Virus record (IMG/VR): IMGVR_UViG_3300042516_005475
Coordinates: 1-64,000 of that record
DNA length: 64,000 nt
From: a virus
Strand: one strand, 5' to 3'
In this document: in pieces, positions 42,239-50,866 of the stretch
Layout of the letters: each line of letters opens with the position of its first letter
Numbering within the stretch: position 1 is the first letter of the stretch
Translations under genes and position numbers: made by a program
Notes under the pieces: model-generated
Seen by the model: only the letters and a program-made list of their open reading frames with translations
Database searches by the model: none
Told to the model about the DNA's origin: nothing

Positions 42239-42860
42239 TACTTTTCTAGCCATATCACGCAAAAAGCAAAACAAGCCATTTAAATTACGTCAAGATTTCG
42301 AGAACTTTGAACAGGATGAAAAGTACCCTGCTATTAAAAAGCTCGCTTACTTCTTTGAACGTTTTCCGAATATTGATATCAACGATTATTTCTTGGCTCC
42401 GTATTCCATTTACGTAAACGATGAGAATACCTATTACGATCTTCAGTTTTATTTGAGCCAAAAGGCTCGTTCTGTGTATACTATGCACATGAAGAAGAAA
42501 GAAAACGTAGAGGCTGATTCAGAAGAAAATTTGAAAAAATGCAAAGAATCTCTGCTGTTTATCTATAAATATTGTAAAGACCAAGGCTGCTCTGTAGAAG
42601 AGTATTTGAATCTTAAAGAGGAGAATTCACTCTTGCCTGCCTTTGCTGTTCATTTAAAAAATAGAGACATTAACGTCTACGCGTTATTTGCCTTTGAAGA
42701 CTTTGAGAATAAATTCTTTCAGATTCCTGCGGATTTGCTTGAATTCATCTTTGGGAGTCTGTATAATGATTTCGCACAACTTAGACGGAAATTTGTGATG
42801 TCTGAGAAGTGCAAACAGATCTGTAGATCAGGTCTGAAAATAATAGAAACAAAAAGCTAG
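42207..42860 (+). CDS. Possible helicase loader (gp59 position), otherwise unknown
   Basis: 217 residues, the same length as T4 gp59, and placed between gene 41 and gene 32 as expected for a loader that bridges them. Wholly helical and charged: FKLRQDFENFEQDEKYPAIK, FERFPNIDINDYFLAPYSIY, LQFYLSQKARSVY. I do not recognise specific gp59 residues, so this rests on size and context. Confidence 0.5.
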   Translation: MITSTEKRIYNTFLAISRKKQNKPFKLRQDFENFEQDEKYPAIKKLAYFFERFPNIDINDYFLAPYSIYVNDENTYYDLQFYLSQKARSVYTMHMKKKENVEADSEENLKKCKESLLFIYKYCKDQGCSVEEYLNLKEENSLLPAFAVHLKNRDINVYALFAFEDFENKFFQIPADLLEFIFGSLYNDFAQLRRKFVMSEKCKQICRSGLKIIETKS

Positions 42861-42896
42861 AAAAAACTAAAAATAGAAATATAATAAAAACGAAAT

Positions 42897-43781
42897 ATGA
42901 GTACATTTAATAAATCAATGTTTGAGTCGATTAAGGAAGAGTTGAACAAGTCCAAGGCTAAGTCCGGTCTTCGTGATATTCTTCGTACACCTCCTGGTCA
43001 TACTTACACTGTGAGGCTTATTCCCAACATCCAGGATCCTAAGAAGACCTTTTTCCATTACTACAACTTTGGTTGGGAGTCTTATGCTACTGGTGAGTAT
43101 GTTCAGTTTATCTCTCCTTCTACTTGGGGTGAGCGCGATCCGATTGCTGAAGGTCGTTTGAAGTGCTTGAAGCATGGTTCTGCTGAAGATAAGGCAAAGG
43201 CTGAGAAGCTCTTGCGTCGCGAAAATTGGTTGGTTAACGTTTATGTTATCAACGATACCAATGAACCTGATAATAACGGCAAGGTGAAGATGCTCCGTTA
43301 TGGTCGTCAGATTCAGAAGATCATTGACGAGGCTATGAACGGTGAAGATTCAGATCAGTTCGGTGCTCGTATCTTTGACTTGAGTGGTACTGGTTGCTCG
43401 TTCAAGATCAAGGCTGAAAAGCAAGGCGACTTCCCGACGTTTGTCTCTTCTCGATTCTCATCTCCTGGTGAGGTGCCAGCTCTTGGTAGCGATAACAAGA
43501 AGATTGAGGCTATTTATAACTCAGTCCATGCCCTCGATACTGTGTTCCGTGTTCAGTCTTACGATGAGCTCAAGGCTGCTTTCGAGAAGCATTTCTTGTG
43601 TGAGACTCCTGCAGCTCCTGCTCCTAAGGCTGAGGCTGCTACTGATGATAGTCCGTTCGTTGAGTCTAAGAAGTCTGCTGTTCGTACGTTGCCTAAGCCA
43701 GTTGAGCCTGAGGCTGCGGATGAGGATGAAGATGGATTGGATGATGCTAAGGTTGCTGAACTTCTCAAGGGTTTGAGTTAA
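42897..43781 (+). CDS. 32: Single-stranded DNA-binding protein, gp32-like
   Basis: 294 residues. The N-terminal LAST-like basic start (MSTFNKSMFESIKEELNKSK), OB-fold core FFHYYNFGWESYATGEYVQF and NWLVNVYVINDTNEPDNNGK, and the acidic tail EAADEDEDGLDD are gp32 features. The T4 zinc ligands (His/Cys3) are not present: the equivalent region has only RLKCLKHGSAED. A TATAAT and an A-rich leader precede the ATG. Followed by a strong terminator, so it may be expressed alone at high level. Confidence 0.9.
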   Translation: MSTFNKSMFESIKEELNKSKAKSGLRDILRTPPGHTYTVRLIPNIQDPKKTFFHYYNFGWESYATGEYVQFISPSTWGERDPIAEGRLKCLKHGSAEDKAKAEKLLRRENWLVNVYVINDTNEPDNNGKVKMLRYGRQIQKIIDEAMNGEDSDQFGARIFDLSGTGCSFKIKAEKQGDFPTFVSSRFSSPGEVPALGSDNKKIEAIYNSVHALDTVFRVQSYDELKAAFEKHFLCETPAAPAPKAEAATDDSPFVESKKSAVRTLPKPVEPEAADEDEDGLDDAKVAELLKGLS

Positions 43782-43798
43782 GATAGTTAGTTGTTGCG

Positions 43799-43831
43799 AC
43801 GGCAGAGCTCAAAAGGCTCTGCCGTTTTTTT
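43799..43831 (+). terminator. Strong rho-independent terminator after gene 32
   Basis: Ten-base perfect stem ACGGCAGAGC/GCTCTGCCGT with a seven-base loop (TCAAAAG) and a run of seven T. Confidence 0.92.
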
Positions 43832-43865
43832 GTGGCTATCTCTAATCAATCTCATAAAATATTGT

Positions 43866-44429
43866 ATGAACAATCAGGATGAACCAATCGATCAAGAAGC
43901 TATTTATGCTATTGCACACTTAGCTGGGCAGGCAGCTAGTGAGCTTAAGGCTCTAGATAAACTAGCGCTTGGTTCTAGTCCTAACATGAAAGGATTACAA
44001 TTTGAACCTCAAGAACTTATTCGCCAGAATTTTTTACCAAGGATGCAGGCTAATGGAGCTCCTCCTGCATCCGCAAACCCTAATTATCGCATGCGTGCAC
44101 CAGCTCCTCGACCACCATTCCAGCCACCTCAACATCAACACCCACCACAGCAAATGATGCAACCACCCCCTCAGCAAATGATGCACCCTCAACCAGCGCA
44201 ACAGGCCCCTCAAGTCTTTGCTGGGGTAGCTCCTAATATTTCAGAAGCTCAGATTTCATTGTTGATGGAGAAGTTGCTTAGAGTTGAGCGTTTGCTTGAT
44301 TCTTGTGTTAGTGGTCAAGAACGTCTGCAAACAACTCTTGATAAGAGCTTGGAAAAGTTGTTGCAAAAGAAAATGAAAGACATTAAAATTACGTTCAAAG
44401 ATGACAATACCGATTCACAACAAGAATGA
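43866..44429 (+). CDS. Pro/Gln-rich linker protein with C-terminal coiled coil (unknown)
   Basis: 187 residues from the ATG at 43866. N-terminal helix, then a low-complexity P/Q/M/H stretch (residues ~75-120, PPQQMM repeats), then a helical coiled coil (LMEKLLRVERLLDSCVSGQE). Overlaps gene 45 by 29 bases. Not recognised; possibly a clamp- or replisome-associated scaffold by position only. Confidence 0.6.
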   Translation: MNNQDEPIDQEAIYAIAHLAGQAASELKALDKLALGSSPNMKGLQFEPQELIRQNFLPRMQANGAPPASANPNYRMRAPAPRPPFQPPQHQHPPQQMMQPPPQQMMHPQPAQQAPQVFAGVAPNISEAQISLLMEKLLRVERLLDSCVSGQERLQTTLDKSLEKLLQKKMKDIKITFKDDNTDSQQE

Positions 44430-45138
44430 ATTTGTTGACAAGTTTCTTACTCCCTTGTCTCGAATTAATAACTCCTGCTCATTACATCTCAAGGGTGATA
44501 AGCTAACGGCTCTAGTTGCTACTCCAGATGCATCAGTTATTTTGAATGCTGTCTGGAAGTTTAGTGATGATATTTCTGAAGAGAATAAGCTTAACATTCC
44601 AGACATTAATAAGTTTATTAAGGTTCTTGATTGTATCAGAGAAGATTATCTTTCTCTTAAGATTAACTCTAATAACATTAGTTACAATGAGAAGGGTATT
44701 AAGTTTAAGTATCATCTTCTTGAAGATGGTATTTTGTCTACTCCTGCTATTAACATTGAAAAGGTAAAGGCCTTGAAGTATGATACTGAGTTTAATATTG
44801 CTGGTCCTGACTTGCAATCATTGATCAAGAGCTCTACCTTTGCTTCAGAGACTGATAAGCTTTACATTAGAACGGGTGAAGGAATTGTTTACAGTGAGTT
44901 GACTGATAAGAACAAGTCTAATGTTGATTCTATTGAATTAGTATTGTCTCCAGAGTTCTCTGGTTCTGAGATTGATAATCCATTGGCTCTTAGCTTTGAG
45001 ATTATTCGTATTGTATCATGCAATCGCTTTGGTAATGTATCAACAAAGATTAATACTAACCTTGGAGTTTTGCTTTTTGAGCTAAATAATGATAACGTTG
45101 AACTCATCTATGTCGCATCAGGATTGGCAGAAACCTAA
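44401..45138 (+). CDS. 45: Sliding clamp, gp45-like
   Basis: 245 residues (T4: 228). FVDKFLTPLSRINNSCSLHL, an internal LDCIREDYLSLKI, and LLFELNNDNVELIYVASG at the end show the two-domain processivity-fold pattern. Forms the trimeric ring that tethers gp43 and activates late transcription with gp55. Gene 44 is not adjacent and not found in this window. Confidence 0.82.
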   Translation: MTIPIHNKNEFVDKFLTPLSRINNSCSLHLKGDKLTALVATPDASVILNAVWKFSDDISEENKLNIPDINKFIKVLDCIREDYLSLKINSNNISYNEKGIKFKYHLLEDGILSTPAINIEKVKALKYDTEFNIAGPDLQSLIKSSTFASETDKLYIRTGEGIVYSELTDKNKSNVDSIELVLSPEFSGSEIDNPLALSFEIIRIVSCNRFGNVSTKINTNLGVLLFELNNDNVELIYVASGLAET

Positions 45139-45469
45139 GAATAAAATAACAACTCAAGGCTACTTTATTAAGAGATTGAGAGACTCTGGTTATACTGCCT
45201 GTAGAATCTTTAACGGTTACAAGATATATGATCCACGCAAATGGACTATTCTTGTAAACCCAGAGAATGAGGCTATATGGGTTACCTTAGTACAAAACAA
45301 ACAAAATATAGGTGACTTTTACTTTGAACTGAATGATGGTGGTTTAAGATTTCCAAAAAACTTCGGTATAAATACCGATAGCTTTGAAGTTGTTTTAAAC
45401 TTCTTAAACGAGAAAGGTATTACTGGTATATGGACGAGAAATCAAGAAAAGAATTACAGAAACGTTTAA
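45110..45469 (+). CDS. Unknown 119-aa protein
   Basis: Starts at the ATG at 45110, inside the end of gene 45. WTILVNPENEAIWVTLVQNK, GDFYFELNDGGLRFPKNF and a C-terminal helix suggest a small alpha/beta domain. No family recognised. Overlaps the next gene by 40 bases. Confidence 0.55.
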   Translation: MSHQDWQKPKNKITTQGYFIKRLRDSGYTACRIFNGYKIYDPRKWTILVNPENEAIWVTLVQNKQNIGDFYFELNDGGLRFPKNFGINTDSFEVVLNFLNEKGITGIWTRNQEKNYRNV

Positions 45470-45693
45470 CTACGGCTCTACAAGAAGAGCCAGACAGCGA
45501 ATTTAATAGAAACTGTAAAATGACTGTCGATTTTCTGGATCAGGTTCTGTCTAACTATATGGTTATTGGTTATGATTTAAACAATGTTCCATTTGTTATT
45601 TGCAATAACAGAACTCAGAAAGACGCTGATGCTCTTAAAACTCTCATAACAAAAGTTATGATGGGACAAGACTTGAACATCAAAAAAATCTAG
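45430..45693 (+). CDS. Unknown 87-aa protein
   Basis: Helical N-terminus (MDEKSRKELQKRLTTALQEE) and a short alpha/beta end (MVIGYDLNNVPFVICNNR). No family recognised; last gene of the clamp transcript. Confidence 0.55.
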   Translation: MDEKSRKELQKRLTTALQEEPDSEFNRNCKMTVDFLDQVLSNYMVIGYDLNNVPFVICNNRTQKDADALKTLITKVMMGQDLNIKKI

Positions 45694-45701
45694 TATATAA
45701 T
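45673..45701 (+). promoter_or_regulatory. Sigma70-like promoter of the epimerase-like gene
   Basis: TTGAAC, 17-base spacer, TATAAT, six bases, ATG at 45708. Confidence 0.6.
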
Positions 45702-45707
45702 TTTATT

Positions 45708-46580
45708 ATGCATACACCTGGTGTGGCCATCTTCGGTGGGGGCTATGTAGGCTCCAACCTCTTTAAAGAACTACAAAAATCATACAAGCTTGAATCTTTT
45801 TTAATTGATAGACAGAAGCTTGATTATACAAACGAAAGAGCTCTTAGAGAATTTTTCGAAGCCTGTGAGCCAGACTACGTTGTTAACTGTGTCGGCTTTA
45901 CTGGCCGACCTAATGTTGATGCCTGTGAACTCAACAAAGAGGAAACATACAAGCTAAACGTTCAATTGCCTATCTTGATGGCTAAGCTTTGTGAAGAGTA
46001 TAGAGCAAGCTTGTATCATATTTCTTCTGGTTGTATCTATTCAGGTTATGAATTTCCGTATAGCGAAACTCACATACCTGACTTTGGGGCTTTTAGTGAT
46101 AAAAGTTCTTTCTATTCTAAGACAAAGCACGCTGCTGAATTGGCATTGGCTCAGTTTAACAATGTAAAGATTTTTCGTATTAGAATGCCGTTTTGTGGTG
46201 AACACACAGATCGCAACTATCTATTGAAGATTCGTAAGTATAGCAACCTTCTAAACGAAGTTAATTCAAAGACTCATATCCCTGGATTCGTTGAAATCTT
46301 GAAAAAGCTTCTTGAAACCAATAATGAGAGAACTCCTAAGTACACTCTCAATGTTTGTAACCCTTACCCTCTCAGAACAGATCAAGTTGTAGAGATTTAC
46401 CGCAAGCATAATTTTGATAACCCTAGTTGGAAGTTTATTAGCTATGATGAATTGCCAATTAAGGCTAATCGTTCAAATTGTGTTATGGATTGTACAAAGC
46501 TGAAGGACTTTGGTTTTGAATTCGAAACAGAAGAAGAGGCTATCACCAAGAGTATCATTTCCTTGAGAGACAATGCTTAA
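45708..46580 (+). CDS. NAD-dependent epimerase/reductase, RmlD-like
   Basis: 290 residues, extended SDR fold. GVAIFGGGYVGSNLFKEL is the NAD(P) site (GGxxGxxL), VNCVGFTGRPNVDACE and YHISSGCIYSG follow, and the catalytic Tyr-x3-Lys is FYSKTKHAAEL. Close in pattern to dTDP-4-dehydrorhamnose reductases. Probably makes an activated deoxysugar used by phage or host glycosyltransferases. Confidence 0.82.
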   Translation: MHTPGVAIFGGGYVGSNLFKELQKSYKLESFLIDRQKLDYTNERALREFFEACEPDYVVNCVGFTGRPNVDACELNKEETYKLNVQLPILMAKLCEEYRASLYHISSGCIYSGYEFPYSETHIPDFGAFSDKSSFYSKTKHAAELALAQFNNVKIFRIRMPFCGEHTDRNYLLKIRKYSNLLNEVNSKTHIPGFVEILKKLLETNNERTPKYTLNVCNPYPLRTDQVVEIYRKHNFDNPSWKFISYDELPIKANRSNCVMDCTKLKDFGFEFETEEEAITKSIISLRDNA

Positions 46581-46941
46581 CAAACTTAAGAATTTATACA
46601 GGAGCAAGTCATATAACAATGACTATGAAGGTAATCTTTACTTCGTAAATGGAGGTAAGTATAAAGGAGATTATTATGTAATCGTAGGTGAAAGCCATGG
46701 CAATTATACAATGTTCAATCTCACACCTGACTCTGATGGAATCAAAGTTTTCGAAGTGCCTAGAGAGAAGTTACTTTCTGGAGTAAATGAGAAAATAGTT
46801 GACTTCGTTGAGAGGCTTCCATATAATATCTATATAGACTGCAAAAACGTCTACCTAAAAAATGAAAACTCTAATTCTAGATTGCAACAATCTACTGTAC
46901 CGGACGTTTTGGCTGTCGAAGAACAAGACCCTGACGAATAG
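46573..46941 (+). CDS. Unknown 122-aa protein
   Basis: Not recognised. Beta-rich middle (GNLYFVNGGKYKGDYYVIVG) and a hydrophilic tail. It overlaps the epimerase by 8 bases and the RNase H-like gene by 80 bases, the largest same-strand overlap here, so its last ~27 codons are in a double-coded stretch. Confidence 0.55.
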   Translation: MLNKLKNLYRSKSYNNDYEGNLYFVNGGKYKGDYYVIVGESHGNYTMFNLTPDSDGIKVFEVPREKLLSGVNEKIVDFVERLPYNIYIDCKNVYLKNENSNSRLQQSTVPDVLAVEEQDPDE

Positions 46942-47767
46942 TAGAGGAGAAAATGTTGGTGGGGTCTATTACTTTCTCAATTGTGTAAAGTCTTATACTA
47001 AGCAATATGAACCTGATCGCATTTTCGCAGCCTGGGATAAAAAGCTTACCTGGCCATCTTCTAACTTTCGTAAGGAGATGCTTACTGTTCAATACAAAGG
47101 TAATCGTAATTATACCCCTTTTGAGGGAGTTCACAACTATGATGATCTGATTCAACAAATGCTTTCAAATCTTAACATTAAGAACATTTATCCTAATGTT
47201 ATGGAAGCAGATGATGTAATTGCCTGGCTTTGTCATACCCTAGATGGAGAAAAAGTTGTAGTTTCAACTGATAAGGATATGTGGCAATTGGTTAATCAAG
47301 ATACAAAGATCTTCTTTCCAACTGGTAAGAAAGAGATTAATCTAGATAACTTTGCAAGAGAGGCTGGTATTGCTAAAGAGCATTACTTGCTTTACAAGTG
47401 TATTCTTGGTGATATTTCTGATAATGTTAAAGGGGTTGAAGGTTACGGTAAAGTAAAGGCAAAGAAGGTTGCTGAGAATGGAGTTTCTATGCTCACCGAA
47501 GAGCAACAACAGATTGTTCAGACTAATTTGAAGCTTTCTGATTTGCTTTATGGTTATCGATACTACCCTGAAGAGGAAATTTGCTACAAAGAGCAGATGG
47601 AACAACTCAAGGAGAATACTTTGGATATGGAATCTTTCAAAGATATTATTTCTTACTTAGAGCTTGATTCTATCACGAAAGATATTAACATTTGGGTCAA
47701 TACCTTCGAGAAAAAGAAAAACATCACTAAGTGTATAGAAGATTTGAAGAAGCGACTAAATATTTGA
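46862..47767 (+). CDS. rnh: RNase H / 5'-3' flap exonuclease, T4 Rnh-like
   Basis: 301 residues. TLILDCNNLLYR (metal Asp), AAWDKKLTWPSSNFRKE, VMEADDVIAWL and VVVSTDKDMWQLV, with GDISDNVKGVEGYGKVKAKK as the helix-hairpin-helix, define the FEN/T4 RNase H family. Removes RNA primers from Okazaki fragments. Confidence 0.9.
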   Translation: MKTLILDCNNLLYRTFWLSKNKTLTNSRGENVGGVYYFLNCVKSYTKQYEPDRIFAAWDKKLTWPSSNFRKEMLTVQYKGNRNYTPFEGVHNYDDLIQQMLSNLNIKNIYPNVMEADDVIAWLCHTLDGEKVVVSTDKDMWQLVNQDTKIFFPTGKKEINLDNFAREAGIAKEHYLLYKCILGDISDNVKGVEGYGKVKAKKVAENGVSMLTEEQQQIVQTNLKLSDLLYGYRYYPEEEICYKEQMEQLKENTLDMESFKDIISYLELDSITKDINIWVNTFEKKKNITKCIEDLKKRLNI

Positions 47768-47768
47768 T

Positions 47769-47972
47769 ATGAATAACGAACCGTTTGTTAGACCTGTCAA
47801 AGTCCCTTCTCCATACACAGGAGATTATTGTCAACCTCGTATCAGAGAAACTTCCGATAAGAACTATCGTATCAAGGAAGCTATCTGGATCTGTCCTACT
47901 ACTGGAGAATTCTTCAAGAGAGGTATCGTTTCACGCGATCCAATCAATCCACCAAATGAGAGTGCTTCCTAA
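47769..47972 (+). CDS. Unknown 67-aa protein
   Basis: NYRIKEAIWICPTTGEFFKR is the best-structured part. One base after rnh and 17 bases overlapping the primase gene; tight packing supports it as a gene. No family recognised. Confidence 0.5.
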   Translation: MNNEPFVRPVKVPSPYTGDYCQPRIRETSDKNYRIKEAIWICPTTGEFFKRGIVSRDPINPPNESAS

Positions 47973-49023
47973 CGATTACGCTGTTCAAAAGTTTTTACAA
48001 TTTGCTGGTTATCCAAAGTTCAAGCGCCACACTCAAGTTTATGAGGGTGGCTGCCCTACTTGTAGAGAAGGTAATTCTTGGGGTAGAAAGAGACGTTTAT
48101 ATTTCATTACCAAGAAGAATCTCATTTGTTGTCACAATTGTGGTTTGAGTCTTTCAACCTATAGCTGGGTTAAAGAGGTGTGTAAGTTGTCTGATAAAGA
48201 CATTCTCAAAGAGCTGTCAGAGAGAGATTTCTTACTCACAGATATTGTTTCTGCTCCCGAGCAGAAATCTGAGAATGAGCAGACAATTAAAAAGCAAAGT
48301 GCTCTGCCTGAGGATAGTATTAATCTTAGCGATCAGAACCAAATAGAATATTACAAGAACGAACCAGGTGTTAAGGCTGCCTTAGAATACATAAAAGAAC
48401 GTAAGCTTGACGTGGCATGTAACAAGCCAAAGGACTTCTGGATCTCTCTTAAAGACCCTATTCATAAGAATCGTTTAGTTATTCCATTCTATGATAAAGG
48501 TAAGATTGTATATTATCAGACTCGTACAATTATTGAGAATAATACTAAACACTTCCCGAAGTATCTTAGTAAAATGGGAGCTCAAAAGACATTGTTTAAT
48601 ATTGACAATGTAGATGCATCTAATGAGAATTACTTTGTATTTGAAGGACCGATCAATGCTTGCTTTAGTAAGAACAGTATAGCTGTTGCTGGTATTCAGG
48701 AGAGTAGCAAAAAGAACTTTACTGATTTACAAGAACAGCAATTGAAAAGATTGTTCTTAATGAAGAGAGTCTGGGTTCTAGATAGTCAATGGTTAGATAA
48801 TGCTAGTAGAAAGAAGAGTAAGATCTTGCTTGATCAAGGAGAGACTGTGTTTATTTGGCCTAAAGAATATGGTACTGTGTTCAAGGACTTTAATGACATT
48901 TCAAAAAAATTGAACCTTTCCGAGATTCCAGAAAGGTTCATTCTTGATAATAGTTATGATAAGCTTAAAGGTAACGTTAAGCTGGGTATTATTAATTATT
49001 CTTCGTCGCTAGAGAGCATGTAA
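47956..49023 (+). CDS. 61: DNA primase, gp61-like
   Basis: 355 residues from the ATG at 47956 (T4: 342). N-terminal zinc ribbon GGCPTCREG...LICCHNCGLSL, then VIPFYDKGKIVYYQTRTII, a toprim-like FVFEGPINACFS with its Glu, and VWVLDSQWLDNASRKKS. Works with gp41 as primosome. Ends in a 28-base overlap with the opposing head-protein gene. Confidence 0.9.
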   Translation: MRVLPNDYAVQKFLQFAGYPKFKRHTQVYEGGCPTCREGNSWGRKRRLYFITKKNLICCHNCGLSLSTYSWVKEVCKLSDKDILKELSERDFLLTDIVSAPEQKSENEQTIKKQSALPEDSINLSDQNQIEYYKNEPGVKAALEYIKERKLDVACNKPKDFWISLKDPIHKNRLVIPFYDKGKIVYYQTRTIIENNTKHFPKYLSKMGAQKTLFNIDNVDASNENYFVFEGPINACFSKNSIAVAGIQESSKKNFTDLQEQQLKRLFLMKRVWVLDSQWLDNASRKKSKILLDQGETVFIWPKEYGTVFKDFNDISKKLNLSEIPERFILDNSYDKLKGNVKLGIINYSSSLESM

Positions 49024-49427
49024 CCCTTGAAAGATTCAGTCAAAGAAGACATTTCTTGGGCTAATCTTGCGATTCTCTTTCTTTCACCTCTTGCGATTTC
49101 AGCAAATAAGGTACCTTCACCAGCATCATTTAATACCTTTTGAATAGAGTTATTGTCAACTCCATTTAGGTATGATGTGAAATTTGTTAGTTTGTCAATC
49201 CACTGCCCTAATTGCTGCACTTGCTTTTCTCTAATTTGATTTTCAGGAGATACAGCTGGTGCACCGGTTGGGGTATTTGTATCAAAATCTCCTGGGTTTG
49301 TGCCGTCATCCAATGAAGCAGCAAAAGCGTCTTCATCACCAATATCGTCTGGTTTAACGTCTAGTTCTGGATTTTCTGGCTCGTCTTGTTCTAACAGATG
49401 AAAAACTCTGTGATTAAATGCTTTCAT
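48996..49427 (-). CDS. Acidic putative internal/head protein with targeting-like N-terminus
   Basis: 143 residues. Begins MKAFNHRVFHLLEQDEPENP (LLE|Q site), then an acidic spacer and a C-terminal helical part (QIREKQVQQLGQWIDKLTNF). Late-type box CATAAATA at 49437-49444 on the minus strand, nine bases upstream. No family recognised. Confidence 0.65.
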   Translation of the reverse strand: MKAFNHRVFHLLEQDEPENPELDVKPDDIGDEDAFAASLDDGTNPGDFDTNTPTGAPAVSPENQIREKQVQQLGQWIDKLTNFTSYLNGVDNNSIQKVLNDAGEGTLFAEIARGERKRIARLAQEMSSLTESFKGYMLSSDEE

Positions 49428-49430
49428 AGC

Positions 49431-49444
49431 TATAAATATTTATG
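49431..49444. promoter_or_regulatory. Bidirectional late promoter (near-palindrome)
   Basis: TATAAATATTTATG reads TATAAATA on the plus strand and CATAAATA on the minus strand. It lies in the 19-base gap between two divergent ATG codons (49427 and 49447) and can serve both. Confidence 0.6.
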
Positions 49445-49446
49445 TT

Positions 49447-49818
49447 ATGAAACGACTTTTATTCGAGGATATGGATATGTATTACAACAAATACAATGCC
49501 AATGTCGCTGCTCGAGATCTCAAGCCACCCACACATACTTTACAAGACTTACTAAACTATTTCACTAATCAATATCCAAACATTATTAGAGCACCTAAGC
49601 AGTACCCTGCTCCTCTAATTAATGCTGATACTAAGACTCTTGAAATGTATAACTTGGTATTAGATCTAAAGTCTAATATTCAGGCCTCTATGGGCAACCC
49701 AGTTATTAGAAAAAACCCTAAGTTACTAGCCAGAGCCAGCCATGCAGTTAAGTTATTGAACAGTGTGTTAAAGAGTATTATGACAGTTGATAAATTGCTC
49801 ATACATTATAAAATCTAG
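49447..49818 (+). CDS. Unknown 123-aa protein, possible head protein
   Basis: Begins MKRLLFEDMDMYYNKYNANV, loosely like the targeting signals (LFE). Mostly helical and basic; HTLQDLLNYFTNQYPNI and a C-terminal hydrophobic helix. No family recognised. Late box eight bases upstream. Confidence 0.6.
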   Translation: MKRLLFEDMDMYYNKYNANVAARDLKPPTHTLQDLLNYFTNQYPNIIRAPKQYPAPLINADTKTLEMYNLVLDLKSNIQASMGNPVIRKNPKLLARASHAVKLLNSVLKSIMTVDKLLIHYKI

Positions 49819-49819
49819 T

Positions 49820-50191
49820 ATGGTTAAGAAGCTTCTTCTATCTTTAACAGTCACGATGAGCATTAGCTCTGGCGTTTCATATTTTTTAACTAGCTTTGAA
49901 ATACCTTTTATCAAGACGTTTATTCTTGCAACAGTTGTGCAATTCTTATTCTTCTATTTCTACAACACCTATAGCCAGGCAAAATTTAACAAGTTTGCTG
50001 TTGAGCAGTTGTCTGAAACTGAAACTCAATTTGAACAGGCTGGAGCAGATGTTGTATGTGCCAATTGTAAGAAAGAGGTTTTTGCTCCTATTGAATTGCC
50101 TGAGCCTAACAACTTTACTTGCCCGCATTGTGGTTCAGAGAACTCTATTTACCTAAATATCGAGACTGCAGTTACCACTCGACCTGTATGA
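49820..50191 (+). CDS. Membrane protein with C-terminal zinc ribbon
   Basis: 123 residues from the ATG at 49820. Two membrane segments (residues ~4-24 and ~30-48), then a soluble part with CANCKKE...CPHCGSE, a four-Cys zinc ribbon. Such a layout would anchor a nucleic-acid- or protein-binding ribbon to the membrane. Function unknown; overlaps the next gene by four bases. Confidence 0.65.
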   Translation: MVKKLLLSLTVTMSISSGVSYFLTSFEIPFIKTFILATVVQFLFFYFYNTYSQAKFNKFAVEQLSETETQFEQAGADVVCANCKKEVFAPIELPEPNNFTCPHCGSENSIYLNIETAVTTRPV

Positions 50192-50592
50192 TTAAAATGG
50201 ATGAAAAAGAGTCTGGGTTAAAACCTGTTAAACTCGAAGAAAAGAAAGTAAATTACTCTGATATTGTTGAGCAACTCAAACAATACTTTTTAAGCCGCAG
50301 AGGTTTAGATAAAGGAGAGTTTCTCAGCGCAGTTGAGCTTTCCAAGTTTCACAATGCTGATTTCTTCAAAGTAGAACCTCAGGTCTACTCAGCCAATTTA
50401 CTCAAGCTTGTTTTTGATGAAATTCTCAACGAAGAGAAAAACGTTGAAAAGAGAGAATATAAAAAAGCTGTTTTGGCTACTATGATGAATTCTCTAAACG
50501 AAATGTTTCCGGAAAAGTCTAAAGACAAAGGTCGTATTTTTTGCCTATTTGCAGCCTACACAATTGGAATATTCGAACTCTTTGACGAATAA
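50188..50592 (+). CDS. Unknown 134-aa protein
   Basis: ATG at 50188 overlaps the preceding stop (ATGA). Charged, helical: SDIVEQLKQYFLSRRGLDKG, LLKLVFDEILNEEKNVEKRE, and a hydrophobic C-terminus. No family recognised. Confidence 0.55.
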   Translation: MIKMDEKESGLKPVKLEEKKVNYSDIVEQLKQYFLSRRGLDKGEFLSAVELSKFHNADFFKVEPQVYSANLLKLVFDEILNEEKNVEKREYKKAVLATMMNSLNEMFPEKSKDKGRIFCLFAAYTIGIFELFDE

Positions 50593-50597
50593 AAAGC

Positions 50598-50626
50598 TTG
50601 ACGAAACTTAACTTTCCCTCTATACT
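50598..50626 (+). promoter_or_regulatory. Sigma70-like promoter of the 77-aa gene
   Basis: TTGACG, 17-base spacer, TATACT, then six bases to GTG at 50633. One of the best sigma70 matches in the window. Confidence 0.7.
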
Positions 50627-50632
50627 AAGAGT

Positions 50633-50866
50633 GTGAAGAAAAATACTACTAAGAACATTTCCACCGAAATCATCGACAGCAATGAGAAGCTTTCTCGTTG
50701 GCTTGCTCTTATGGAAGGTATTGAGATTATTGAACAGAAGGCTACCGAGCTCAAGGTTGACAAGGCAGAGTTTGATAGCCTGTTGAAGCCATTGGCTTTG
50801 CAGAAGTATATTAACGAGCGTTATAATTCTATTAAGCTCGAGCTCGATTACCAAAGTGGTTGTTAA
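50633..50866 (+). CDS. Unknown 77-aa protein
   Basis: GTG start on which the predicted transcript also begins. Helical, charged (LSRWLALMEGIEIIEQKATE, KAEFDSLLKPLALQKYINER). Likely expressed early from its own promoter. It overlaps gene 14 end to end by four bases. No family recognised. Confidence 0.6.
   Translation: MKKNTTKNISTEIIDSNEKLSRWLALMEGIEIIEQKATELKVDKAEFDSLLKPLALQKYINERYNSIKLELDYQSGC

Noticed and set aside
43384-43776. 130-codon frame rich in Arg/Leu/Ser
   Set aside because: Shifted frame of gene 32; composition reflects codon structure of the real gene.
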